A stretch of 64,000 bases of DNA from Acholoe squamosa (GCA_949317995.1 OX439040.1:29428030-29492029); one strand, 5' to 3'. Counted from the stretch's first letter, positions 1 through 10,400 are shown. Notes: generated by a model not told the origin, from the letters alone. Program-made: numbers and translations.

Positions 1-2133
1 GTGGGAGTCGAACTGGTGGAAGGTCACGAACGGGGTCTCTGTGGTTTGAAAAAGGAACCGTATAGTCAAACCCGGAAGGGAGATGCCGTCTTTGAACATG
101 TCCATGTTGCGCTCCCTGAAAAATTTAGCGTGATTATTCAGTGCCTCTATGAAGGGTTTCACGTCTTTGTTGTTGTAGTGAATAGAGTAATCTCTGAAAG
201 TTTGCATGTTCTGTTCAGACCATTCAGACCGTTCTTGGTGCCATTCAGTTTGCTGTCAAATGCAGATGTTGGTGGTAGTGTTCTGTTTTCCAGTTTGCTG
301 GTAGATGTCATCCATTCGTAAGGAAAGTGTCCTTTGTGCTGATTTCTGGTGAAAGCTAGTAGATAATTCGCGTAGTTACAAACCAGGTGCCAAATAGTTT
401 ACTATGTCCAAGAAAACAGTGTGCCGAGTGTAAATCGCCAAGTATTGGTTACTTCTCTATATGACGCTGAATTCTTCGTTCTCTCACTCTTTGGAGGAGA
501 AGAACGAGTGAAGCTGTACTTTGATCAGATTTAAGTCATAATGCCCCGAGTTGAAACCTACAACCAGAACTTGGCGGAGATATCTCAAAAGTCTCTTCTT
601 CAGTTCAACTAAAGGGTGTTTTGTCCGAGATTCATTGAAGTCGATGCCGGGAGGACTGAACACCTCCTCTAGATGGAGAGCTTCAGCTATCCTCTCATCT
701 AACTTCGCTAATGTCGGCCGGTAAAGTTCTAGCACTGCTTCCCCGATGATCTTGGCAGTGTCGTTTATGTAATTCAAAACTTTATCCAACAAGGGGTCTG
801 AAACTGTGTCGGATTGTCTCACAAAGCAGACCAGACCTTCGCGACCTGGAAAGTCGGATGCTACGCTAGCCGACAGAGGGATGTGTTCCCACAGGACTGA
901 CACATGTTCAGTCGACAGTTCTTTGGCCGGTCTGAAGAAAGCTTCGAAATCGAAGGTAATTTTGTAAGGGTACATTTTTGAATTTCCGTCTGGAGGAAAG
1001 ATGGAAAAATCTGCTAGTGCTTCGAAAACCGTTTTTGAATTTTGGTAGATTCCATCTACGTATTTCAAGGCGACTTGTCTGCAAGGGGAAAGTTGGTTCC
1101 TGTGTCTTTTCAGTAAGAACTTAGTCGTGAACGCCGACTTAGACTTGGGGCATTCGTAGATGCCAGCGTGTGTCGCGGACAGGTGTAGGTTGACTTTACC
1201 TCTGGTGGCCGATGTTTTGGAAGGTGGCCTGATCAGGGTAACTCGGTTTTTCAGGTTCTGACCCCTCACTTTACGGGTGGTGTAAACCGCTACTTGTATA
1301 TCGAACAGGTAAGTCGCTAATGATCAAACCTGGAAAGGTTTCAGGTTACGCAGTGGATTCGAACTGATGCAACAATTTTGAAGCTTGTTTGCCGGTCTTG
1401 TATAAGTGAAAGGATATGCAGCGAAAGACGCATTACTTGTCCCTGTTGGGAAAATCTAACACACCTCCTCTCTTTTTAAGTCGACCCGAATGGGTAACCC
1501 TGCCCCCTATGGGGAATTCTCTGGGTCCCATGTAAACACAAACGTTCAAGTTGGTGGGAAAAAGAACTTACCACTTGGTGTCAGAGTCGCAAAGTTTCTG
1601 TACTTCTTCGGAAGTGATAGTGTTTTCCATGAGGGAGAGAAGCTCTTCCAAAGTTTCTGAATTAGTTATGGTGGGGAGGGGTTGTAAAAGAGACGTATTG
1701 TTTTGGGAGGCGTGAAAGTAGCGTAGCTTCTTTCTGTTTTCTCTGTGTTGTAAAATTAACCCTACTGACAAACCCACTTTGTATCTAAATCTTTGCGTGA
1801 TGTGAATCGGACGCATAGTATCTACAGCGTCACTCAACTCACCGGTTGGTAGTCTTAAGTTTGTTACACTCACGTGACTCCCGTCTGCCCTGACTCCTGT
1901 TTGTATTGCGGACCAATTCCTGGTGAACATTTCCTCACCCTTCGGTATAGTGCGTATTATCAGAGAAATAGTCACTCTGTCCAGAGATTTGCGTCGACAG
2001 GTGATTTTTTTGCAATTTCCTTCGCCGCATAAAAGACAAAATTTAGGTATTACCCTATATTTTTCCATGTGTCTGTCGTAATTGTACACCCTTTTAAATT
2101 TTTGAAACACTTTTCACAGATATGATGAACCAT
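1..2133 (-). pseudogene. Maverick/Polinton- or adintovirus-type DNA polymerase B, decayed, 3' part cut by window edge
   Basis: Protein-primed family B DNA polymerase of an integrated DNA virus, which would copy the viral genome. Coding signal runs leftwards in pieces. The likely ATG at 2133 opens a C-x2-C...H zinc-finger-like start, and an open frame follows at 2110-1568. Coding-like sequence with internal stops continues at 1567-1320, then an open frame from about 1320 to 484. The last part is antisense to 1-375 and continues beyond base 1. In the 1269-484 frame, DFE at residues 107-109 (near 950) fits exonuclease motif I and GFNSGHYDLN at 238-247 (near 530-557) fits exonuclease motif II of Polinton polymerases. 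A Cys/His cluster sits at residues 40-63. The polymerase palm motifs would lie left of the window. Frame changes near 2110, 1310 and 375, and stops near 1568, 1470, 1365, 484 and 460, argue for an inactive endogenous copy. A GTAAGT at 1568 resembles a splice donor, but the following sequence still looks coding, so decay is preferred over an intron. Confidence 0.5.
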
Positions 2134-2330
2134 TTTCACTGAGTTACTTATATGTGAAGAGAGTTTTTTTTTCAATACTTTTCATTTATCTATCTATCAA
2201 ACTAGCTATCTTTCTTTCTATCTATCAACTTACCTGTACACCTATATACGCAACATACCTACACAAAGTATATACACCTACATACATGTCATATGAAACA
2301 TACGACAGCACTAGCTCACACACGTCTCAA

Positions 2331-3709
2331 TCAAATTTTATAAAGAAATTCAAGAATAATCTCTTTTTTGTCACCCAGTTCTTTCAGTGCCTTGGTCGAA
2401 AGCATCACACTGTCCTGTGTCGGAGTTTTCTGGGGTCCTTCCTTCCTGAGCATGTGGATGACATTCTTACCCTTGTAGTAGCTGACAGCAACATACAGGA
2501 CGCTTTCCAGATCCAGGCCGACGAACCATGTGTTGTAATTGGGTAGTCCTTGGGAAACTGCTCTGTCCCATATCCGTATCTCCTCTTGGACGTCAGTGAC
2601 GGTCGCTATTAGCTTGAGGAGTGCGTCAGTGGTGAAGTTTACTTTTCTGGTGGGCGTTGTAGTGTTCCTTGGAGATCCTAACCCCGTTTAGCCAGCTTCA
2701 AACTGTCGATAAGGAACTCCAATCTGGGGACTGTGGAAGGTGTAGGTGGTTCACATTTCACTACCGCTTTTCTCTTCTTGGACGCCTGGTCACCACTCTT
2801 GGTAAAACTCCTCTTGATACCCGTAGAGGGTTTCAAAGTAAGAAGAGAAGCACCATCAGTGTGAGCTGAATCAAGAGCAGAACCAGCAACAGGAGCAACG
2901 CTCGTGTTGGTATCACAGGACTTTTGAAAAGAGGATAACCACACACTGTCGGTCGTGGTTATGGAGGGTGAGTAAGTCGGAGAGGTAAGAAAAAACTCGC
3001 TCTCACTCTGCTCGACGTTGGTGTCCCCTGGTGGATAGCAGAAGCCGGTGGTTCTTAGAGACTTCATGATAGCGGAGGTGAGTAGATCGGGTGATCTTTG
3101 AGCAACCTCTGGAGAAGTCAACTCTTCCTCCTCCTCCTCCTCTTCCTCTGTTTCTACCAAGTGGCAGGTCTCCAAATAATCCGTATGAGTGCAATCGTGT
3201 GTGTCTACGTCAGCTGTAGTTGCACCTGCACGGACTTCTCCAGCGTGAGGGTGATAATGATTAGCGTTAGCATCAGCATCAGCATTAACATCAGCATCAA
3301 CAGTAGTAGCAGCATCAGCATCAACAGTAGTAGCAGCATCAGCAGCAGAAGCAGCAGCAACGGGGGTATAAAACATCGGTGTCCAGTAAGGAGATGTATA
3401 AGACCCACCGTCAACAGCAGCTCCGACGTTATCAGCAGCAGCAGTAGCAGCACCAGCAGCACCAGTACCAGCACCAGCAGTAGCAGCAGCACCAGCAGCA
3501 GTAGTAGCAGCAGTAGCACCAGCAGCACCACCACCACCACCACCACCACCACCAGCAGTAGTAACACCACCACCACCCATTACACCACGTGGGTTGAAAG
3601 CAGGAGCAACTGCAGTAGTAGCATCTTCAGCAGCAGGAGAAGACAATGAACTCTTGTTGGTCCTTCTCGTCTTCCTTGACAGCTGTAGCTTAGACGGTCT
3701 TCTACTCAT
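2331..3709 (-). pseudogene. Unrecognised viral protein, Gly/Ala-rich with basic ends; C-terminal part in a second frame
   Basis: I do not recognise this gene. An ATG at 3709 opens 343 codons ending at 2678. Residues 1-20 are Ser/Arg/Lys-rich. Residues about 40-180 are Gly-, Ala- and Thr-rich from CAG/CAC-type repeats on the + strand. A run of about ten glutamates lies near residue 190-200, and a KKRK nuclear-localisation-like cluster near 310. Immediately after the stop, a different frame stays open without an ATG from about 2690 to 2331. It is of ordinary complexity, with aromatic and aliphatic residues, so it may be the frame-shifted true C-terminus. The gene sits upstream of, and on the same strand as, the polymerase. 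A TATA box lies 49-57 bases before the ATG. A viral DNA-binding or regulatory role is possible, but only the composition suggests it. Confidence 0.5.
3255..3560. repeat. Trinucleotide-type low-complexity tract (CAG/CAC/CAT)
   Basis: Imperfect runs of CAG, CAC, AGC and ATC triplets, ending in nine or so CAC/ACC triplets near 3530-3550. They encode the Gly/Ala/Thr-rich middle of the minus-strand protein. Because the tract is triplet-based, all three frames read as long low-complexity peptides on both strands, so the other open frames here are shadows. Confidence 0.85.
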
Positions 3710-3757
3710 GGTGAGGGTTGCAAAGAGAGTATGAGTGAATGAAACTTCTCTCCCTCC

Positions 3758-3766
3758 CTTATATAC
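3758..3766 (-). promoter_or_regulatory. TATA box for the minus-strand viral gene
   Basis: On the minus strand this reads TATATAAG, about 50 bases upstream of the ATG at 3709. Spacing fits an RNA polymerase II core promoter with a short leader. Confidence 0.5.
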
Positions 3767-3819
3767 GCCTCTGGAAATAAGTCGCTTAGTGCAGTTTGAA
3801 TAGATGAAATGCGGCTTTG

Positions 3820-4170
3820 ACGTCTCTTCTTAGAAAAGAGGATTAAGCCTATAGTCACAACAGAAGAGACCCTCGCTCGGTAGGAGTCCTATAAATCCAA
3901 TTTCACCTGTCCTCCACAGGGGAAATAAAAAATAGGAGAATCCGGATAAAAACTTCACTCCATTCTTAGATCATCAAAGGGAAGGTGGGAAAAAAAAGAA
4001 AGTTCCAGCAGGATCAAAGTCGGCTTTTGATATCTTTTAGAAAAGAGCTTTAATCCTATCTATGATCACAGAGATCCTCACTCGGTAGGGTATCTATAAA
4101 TCTAATTTCACCTGCCCTCCAGAGGTAAACCAAACCGTAGGAGGATCCAGATGAAAGTCCATCTAAATAG
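3820..4170. repeat. Imperfect direct repeat pair in viral intergenic region
   Basis: About 140 bases at 3820-3960 recur at 4025-4170, offset about 204. Shared landmarks are an AGAAAAGAG run, a CTCGGTAGG, CTATAAATC at 3889 and 4094, and AATTTCACCTG. The copies are clearly diverged. The CTATAAATC in each could be a TATA element, so this may be a duplicated promoter or an origin-like spacer between the leftward and rightward viral genes. Confidence 0.55.
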
Positions 4171-4347
4171 GATTAGAAAACTTCAAAGAGTAGTTGGTCG
4201 CAATTACACACCTCCTGTTAACAAGGGGAGAAGTAATGATTAAGGAATCTCATAATACCTTAACGAGTGAGCCTCCCTCACACCTGTAAAGTGGATTAAG
4301 CTAATTATCACAGTTTTAACTCCCTTTAATCTCACCAAAATACAGTC

Positions 4348-4523
4348 ATCACAATACCTTTCCACCTGTTTTATGTCAACAGATCTAAAAGATAAGTCGC
4401 TACACAGAATGAAAGAAATCACCCCTAATTTCACCAAATTCACTTGTCACAGCGCCTTTCCTCCTGTTTGATGTTAACAAATTCAAAAGGCTCATGCTGA
4501 TAAGATGCTACACAGAAAAGAAA
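4348..4523 (+). promoter_or_regulatory. Second diverged repeat pair with GCTACACAG motif upstream of the Death-domain gene
   Basis: Bases 4348-4413 and 4446-4523 align: TCACA, then CCTTTCC, CCTGTTT, GT(C/T)AACA, and end in AAGTCGCTACACAGAA (4394-4409) or AAGATGCTACACAGAA (4502-4517). The same motif recurs before the BIR gene at 5472-5486, which suggests a shared viral promoter element. Confidence 0.45.
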
Positions 4524-4533
4524 AGGTGGTGGT

Positions 4534-4574
4534 AAGTATCCAGCTGGAAATAGGCTTAGATCACCCTATATATA
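4534..4574 (+). promoter_or_regulatory. Promoter of Death-domain gene: CAGCTGGAAA motif plus TATA box
   Basis: GTATCCAGCTGGAAATAGG is followed by TATATATA at 4567-4574. A closely similar motif and an AT-rich CTATATGAA lie upstream of the BIR gene at 5508-5543. Transcription would start near 4600, leaving a leader of about 140 bases before the ATG at 4740. One short out-of-frame ATG at 4735 (three codons) precedes it. Confidence 0.45.
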
Positions 4575-4739
4575 GCACCCCAATTTCTCTTGGAAGGATA
4601 TATCACTGCTGACCACTACGACTACCGCGCCTACCGCCACTGCCTTTACCATCACCAGCACCACCTACCCGCCGGCTGCCTGCCTACCTGCCCGCCTACC
4701 GACCTTCATCAAGTGATTTCTGAAGTTTTTGCAGATGAG

Positions 4740-5408
4740 ATGAGTCTTGAAAATAACCCCTCCCTATCTGACTCTGACGTATGTGAAGTGAGTGTACAGG
4801 ATGTCATGTGTGAAATGAAATTTACATATAGCGATCGTTTGCTTCATGATATAGAAAGACTGTTAGTTGGATCTTGGAAGAAATTGGGAATCTACTTGGA
4901 CATCGCCTATGAGTGTCTGCAGGAGATGGTCGTTATCAAGACGGTGCAGGATATGTGTATGGAGATGTTCCAAACTTGGTGGTCTAAAACTACATCTCAT
5001 GCCAGATGGGAAGAACTCCACCACGCCTACATGAGTGTTCATCGACAAGATCTGTTAGTTCAGTCGCAGAGCTTTTTCAAGAAGTACAAATTGGATTACA
5101 ACTACCCTGACCAGTTTTTAATGGAGAGGTACTTTGTCGCCATGTCTGAATCTCTATTCAGGGAGTGGAAAGATATGGGGACATATTTAGGTTTGACGTC
5201 TGAAAAGCTAAATATAATTGCTCAACAACCGGAACAAGATATGTCTCTCCACGCCTTCAAAGTGTTGAAAATGTGGCAAGCTAAACCCGACAGTACACAT
5301 CATCAGCTCATTCGAGTGCTGATGGATGACATGAGGAGGTTTGACGTGGCCAGATATATATTGCTTCACTTTGAAAACAAAGAAAAAGAGATGATACATG
5401 GAGAGTAA
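4740..5408 (+). CDS. Tandem Death-domain protein of the viral element (222 aa)
   Basis: Predicted cytoplasmic adaptor or decoy of Death-fold signalling. The frame is open from about 4590, but the first in-frame ATG is at 4740 and follows a TATA box, so I start there. Two repeats of the six-helix Death-domain pattern are visible. Repeat 1, about residues 33-106, has W46 in the SWKKLG helix, W80/W81, and a closing segment with VHRQDL. Repeat 2, about residues 133-210, has W143 in the EWKDMGTYLGL helix, W179, and the closing RRFDVARYIL. No enzyme domain, signal peptide or membrane segment is seen. The frame is intact, unlike its viral neighbours. It lies about 1 kb from the minus-strand gene and is transcribed away from it; the BIR gene follows 250 bases downstream on the same strand. 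Family assignment is by pattern only. The role (blocking or diverting host death or NF-kB signalling) is inferred from domain type and location. Confidence 0.6.
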   Translation: MSLENNPSLSDSDVCEVSVQDVMCEMKFTYSDRLLHDIERLLVGSWKKLGIYLDIAYECLQEMVVIKTVQDMCMEMFQTWWSKTTSHARWEELHHAYMSVHRQDLLVQSQSFFKKYKLDYNYPDQFLMERYFVAMSESLFREWKDMGTYLGLTSEKLNIIAQQPEQDMSLHAFKVLKMWQAKPDSTHHQLIRVLMDDMRRFDVARYILLHFENKEKEMIHGE

Positions 5409-5471
5409 TTGTGGAAGGGCGTGGTGAATAATGTAAAGGAGTTGGAGGTTTGCACCACGGGAATCACATCT

Positions 5472-5543
5472 TAAGTCGCTACACAGGAACATGGTGGACA
5501 CGGAGAGTATGCAGCTGGAAAGGGGATTAAGTACATCTATATG
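5472..5543 (+). promoter_or_regulatory. Promoter-like block upstream of the BIR gene
   Basis: TAAGTCGCTACACAGGAAC (5472-5490), GTATGCAGCTGGAAA and CTATATGAAC (about 5537-5546) occur in the same order as in the block before the Death-domain gene at 4501-4574. The conservation between two otherwise unlike spacers is the evidence for function. Confidence 0.45.
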
Positions 5544-5657
5544 AACCACTTACGCTGTCTCATTTACCACCTCACCTACCACTGATACGTCCACACTCGA
5601 CACAGCTACTACCACCGTCGTCACTGTTCGCACCACATTACCTACCTACCTAAGAGA

Positions 5658-6006
5658 ATGGTCAAGTATGTATGTTTCGTCGATTTATCAAGGAGACTCA
5701 AAACTTTCGACGCAATTATGTGGAATAAACCCCGTCCTTTCACAGAGAAACTCGCCGCCCACGGGTTCTTTTACATCGGAGGTTCAATGCTACCAATGTG
5801 GAGTCGCTATACACACATGGTTAGAAAGTGACGACATCGCCGTGGAGCATTTCAGACATTCTCCTACCTGCCCGTTGGCCTTGGAAGGTATGAATCTAAG
5901 TCCACAGAGCAAAATTTTGCTGACGGAAATGGTGAAGAAAATGAATTTTCTGGACAACGAGTTGCAGTTTTTTCAGAATGAAGAGTGGAAGAGTTTTTAC
6001 TTTTGA
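5658..6006 (+). pseudogene. BIR-domain (inhibitor-of-apoptosis type) protein, domain split between two frames
   Basis: BIR domains bind zinc and caspases or IAP partners to block apoptosis. The second frame, open to 6006, carries the full zinc signature C-x2-C-x16-H-x6-C, with the Trp and Asp expected between, at about 5789-5872. The N-terminal half of the fold (an Arg-x4-F start, a W, then LAAHGFFYIG) is read in the other frame from the ATG at 5658, which stops at 5829-5831. The halves join only if one base is gained or lost near 5770-5790. This could be decay of an endogenous copy or an assembly error. The tail after the domain (residues to 6006) has no RING. At about 110 residues it would be a single-BIR protein. 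It follows the Death-domain gene on the same strand and shares its upstream motif. Confidence 0.65.
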
Positions 6007-6262
6007 ACAAACATCTTCTGTGTTTTCTAACACTGTAACGTCGGAGGACACAGTGGATAAATGAGAAACAACATATATACACCAGACATGTATAGATAAG
6101 ACACCGAGATGGTTTGTATGTGAAAAAATGAAATGAAATTATGAAAGATAAAAAGTGGAATGTGTACTACTCCATATGTGGGTTCTATTGTATTTCTATT
6201 TAATATTTAACTACCTTATGTAAATTTAAATTTAGTAAACCCACCCCTACTCAAGGGGCGTG
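6007..6262. other. 3' flank of viral segment; hairpin at 6231-6270
   Basis: AT-rich, no gene seen. TTTAGTAAAC near 6231 and GTTTACTAAA near 6261 form 10-bp arms around a CCCCTACTCAAGGGG-type centre. The change in composition right after it suggests that the viral segment ends or was broken here. No Polinton terminal inverted repeat could be matched within the window. Confidence 0.35.
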
Positions 6263-6450
6263 TTTACTAAAAAAAAAAGGGGCCCCACCCACCCAAGGCC
6301 CCCCAACCCAATGGTTTCCCCCAAAGGCCCCCCACCCCAAGGGCCCCCCTCCCCTCCCTAAATATTTCCTAGTTTGTTTTTTTTTTGCTTTTTTTGTTTG
6401 TTTTTTTTCTTGGCAAGCTCTCAGCTTGCCTTTTTTTATTTATATAAAAA
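6263..6450. repeat. Low-complexity A/G/C runs followed by poly-T
   Basis: An A-run, then alternating GGCCCC/CCCACCC runs to about 6355, then T-runs to 6435. A small hairpin GGCAAGC-tctca-GCTTGCC lies at 6412-6430. No coding signal. Confidence 0.8.
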
Positions 6451-6563
6451 ATATCTCACTATAGTCACACCCTCATCTACATAATAAACCACACCTCTTT
6501 ATGCTAATAAGGTCAAGTAACTACTTGCTTGCTGCATACAGCTGACTGACGGTATGACGTGTG

Positions 6564-6835
6564 GACAGCCAAACAATCAGAGGTCTCCATTTTTTTTGGC
6601 AAAACATTTTAAAAAAAAGAGTCACGTCAACAAATTTTTCAAATTTCCCACCAAAATGAGGACCTCTGATTGGTCCATTCAAATTAGGGTCATGTGACCT
6701 TATTTGCATAATAGAAGTCACGTGACCTAAATAGCCAGCCAATCAGAGGGCGCCATTTTGGCGGCACACCACAGGGCATTTGGGTCAGGTGACCATTTTG
6801 AATTTCCCGCCAAAATGGAGGGTTCTGATTGGCTG
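6564..6835. repeat. Four alternating copies of a CCAAT/E2F-like module forming two hairpins
   Basis: The module AGCCAATCAGAGG...CCATTTTGG is at 6564-6600 (diverged) and 6733-6764. Its reverse complement, with TTTCCCGCCAAAATGG and CTGATTGG, is at 6641-6676 and 6801-6835. So minus-plus-minus-plus copies make two tandem inverted repeats. Each copy has a CCAAT box (CCAATCAG, NF-Y type). The copy at 6801 has a consensus E2F-like TTTCCCGCC. GTCACGTGAC, an E-box palindrome, is at 6717-6726. This could be regulatory DNA or a small TIR element. Confidence 0.5.
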
Positions 6836-7414
6836 CAGCCCCAGTGAGTAATATCCTTAGATTAGCTTTAGTCCCGTTCCGATACATACTATACTACTTC
6901 CATAAAAGAGGTGTCATTACCTGAATTGTCTCTTTTCTTCCTACATTTTCAATTAGTAAAAACTTTTACAGGGACATTTGTATCAAATAATGTTTATGTT
7001 TTCCCTTTCATAGTAGACTATTCGACAAGAACAATGTACAGATATGAGCCTGAAGCGACTACAAGTCACAGCATTTGTATCATAGAAGTGCATAGTGGGG
7101 ACCTTTTATGGCAAACACCCAGACTAGGAGGAAAGCCAGGGTGGTCAGTATGACGACTTTGGGTAGTCATGTAGCCCTGACGACCCTCTGACAACTGCCT
7201 AAGCTTGTCATATATGAGCCTCTCCAATAGCGACAGGCTTTCACTGTGGTTTTACACATGAAATCAAACATTCCAGTTCAAGTATGTCCCTGTGATCAGC
7301 ATCACACTTAAGGGCTATCAACCTGAGATAGAAATGATAACATGAATGATATTAACGATCTTTGCCTTCATATGCAACAGACTGCCCTTACTCAGCTAGA
7401 TAAAGACTCACTCC
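6836..7414. other. No feature recognised
   Basis: Unremarkable AT-rich sequence between the CCAAT hairpins and the minisatellite. No exon, RNA gene or repeat identified. Confidence 0.5.
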
Positions 7415-10400
7415 CCTAACCATGGCAGCAGTATACACAAACTCTGTCCCCAACCATACATTATTCCTGCCCTAACCATGGCAGCAGTATACACAAATTC
7501 CTGCCCCTACCATGCTACCAGTATACACATATTCCTGCCCCAACCATGGCAGCAGCATACATAATTCCTGCTCTAACCATGGCAGCAGCATACACAATTC
7601 CTGCCACTACCATGCCACCAGTATACACATACTCCTGCCCCAACCATGGCAGCAGTATACACAAATTCCGGCCCCTATCATGCCAGCAGTATACCCAAAA
7701 TTCGTGCCCCTACCATGCCAGCAGCATACACAAATTCCTACCCCTACCATGCCAGCAGTATAGACAAATTCCTGCCCCTACCATGCCACCAGTATGTATA
7801 CACAAATTCCTGCCCCTACCATACCAGCAGTATACACAAATTCCTGCCCCTACCATGACAGCAGCATACATAATTTCCTGCCCCTACCATGACAGCAGCA
7901 TACATAATTTCCTGCCCCTACCATGGCAGCAGTATACATAAATTCCTGCCCCTACCATGCCAGCAGTATACACAAATTCCTGCCCCTACCATGCCAGCAG
8001 TATACATAAATTCCTGGCCCTACTATGACAGCAGTATACATAAATTCCTTCCCCAAACATGGCAGCAGCATACAGAATCCGTGCCCTGTACATGATAACA
8101 ATATACACAAATTTCTGCCCCTACCATGAGAGCAGTATATGCAAATTCCTGCCCCTACCATGACAGCAGTATATGCAAATTCCTGCCCCTACCATGACAG
8201 CAGTATACATAAATTCCTGCCCCTACCATGACAGCAGCATACATAAATTCCTGCCCCTACTATGACAGCAGTATACATAAATTCCTTCCCCAAACATGGC
8301 AGCAGCATACAGAGTCTGTGCCCTGTACATGATAACAATATACACAAATTTCTGCCCCTACCATGAGAGCAGTAAACAGAATTCCTACCCCTACCATGGC
8401 AGCAGTATACACAATTCCTGCCCCTACCATGCCAGTAGTATACACAAATTCCTGCCCCTACCATGACAGCAGCATACTTAAATTTCTGCCCCTACCATGG
8501 CAGCAGTGTACATAGATTCCTGCCCCTACCATGGCAGCAGTGTACATAAATTCCTGGCCCTACCATGATAGCAGTATACATAAATTCCTGCCCCTACCAT
8601 GGCAGCAGTATACACAACTTCCTACCCCTACCATGCTAGCAGTATACATAAATTCCTGCCCCTACCATGGCAGCAGTATACACAAATTCCTGCCCCTACC
8701 ATGACAGCAGCATACTTAAATTCCTGCCCCTACCATGGCAGCAGTATACACAAATTCCTGCCCCTACCATGGCAGCAGTATACATAAATTCCTACCCCTA
8801 CCATGGCAGCAGTATACATAAATTCCTGCCCCTACCATGGCAGCAGTATACATAAATTCCTACCCCTACCATGGCAGCAGTATACATAAATTCCTGCCCC
8901 TACCATGGCAGCAGTATACACAAATTCCTGCCCCTACCATGGCAGCAGTATACATAAATTCCTACCCCTACCATGGCAGCAGTATACATAAATTCCTGCC
9001 CCTACCATGGCAGCAGTATACACAAGTTCCTGCCCCTACCATGGCAGCAGTATACACAAATTCCTGCCCCTACCATGGCAGCAGTATACATAAATTCCTA
9101 CCCCTACCATGGCAGCAGTATACATAAATTCCTACCCCTACCATGGCAGCAGTATACATAAATTCCTGCCCCTACCATGGCAGCAGTATACACAAATTCC
9201 TACCCCTACCATGGCAGCAGTATACATAAATTCCTGCCCCTACCATGGCAGCAGTATACATAAATTCCTGCCCCTACCATGGCAGTAGTATACACAACTT
9301 CCTGCCCCTACCATGGCAGTAGTATACATAAATCCTGCCCCTACCATGGCAGCAGTGTACATAAATTCCTTATCCAACAATGGCCATAGTAAACAGACTT
9401 CCTGCCCCAACCTTGGTAGCAGTATACATAAATTCCGTCTCCACCCATGGCAGCAGCATACAGAATTCCTGCCCCATACATGATAACAATATACACAAAT
9501 TCCTGCCCCAACCATGACAGCAGTAAACAAAATTCCTGCTCTATTCCTGGTTAGCGGAATCCTTACTGGGGCGACCCCTGCTGAAGCTGGTATCAAGAGA
9601 GATAAGGACTGATAACAGCCAGCATGATGGGTACCAGGTGTTACGTAATGCACCCTGAAAAGTCTGCACTGAAGGAAAGGAATTATCTGATTGGTCAATA
9701 ATGTATCCTGCTAGGTCGGAATACATGGCAGCAGCATACAGAATTCCTGCCCCAACCATGACAGCAGTATATACAAATTCCTGCCCCTACCATGCCAGTA
9801 GTATACAAAAATTCCTGCCCCTACCATGCCACCAGTATACACATATTCCTGCCCCAACCATGGCAGCAGTATACACAAATTCCGGCCCCTATCATGCCAG
9901 CAGTATACACAAGTTCCTGCCCCTACTATGCCAGCAGTATACACAAATCCCTGCCCCTACCATGGCAGCAGTATACATAAATTCCTGGCCCTACCGTGTC
10001 AGCAGTATACACAAATTCCTGCCCCTACCATGGCAGCAGTGTACATAAATTCCTGCCCCTACCATGGCAGCAGTGTACATAAATTCCTCCCCCAACCATG
10101 GCCACAGTAAAAAGAATTCCTGCCCCAACCATGATAGCAGTATGCATAAATTCCATCTCCACCCATGGCAGCAGCATACAGAATTCCTGCCCCGTACATA
10201 ACAATATACACAAATTCCTGCCCCAACCATGACAGCAGTAAACGAAATTCCTGCCCTATACATGGCACCAACATATAAAATTCCTGCCCCAACCATGGCA
10301 GCAGTATACAGAATTCCTGCCCTAACCATGGCAGCAGTATATATACTCGGATTCCTGCCCGTACCATGGCAGCAGTATACAGAATTCCTCCCCCTATCAT

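Noticed and set aside
1320..1568. Spliced intron in the polymerase (GTAAGT donor at 1568)
   Set aside because: The supposed intron still reads as polymerase-like coding sequence with stops, so decay is simpler.
2154..2546. 130-codon + strand open frame
   Set aside because: Antisense to the better-looking minus-strand frame at 2331-2690, and its start is in TCTA low-complexity sequence.
3098..3649. Ser/Thr-rich + frame and poly-Leu/Val minus frame over the triplet repeats
   Set aside because: Frame shadows of the CAG/CAC tract.
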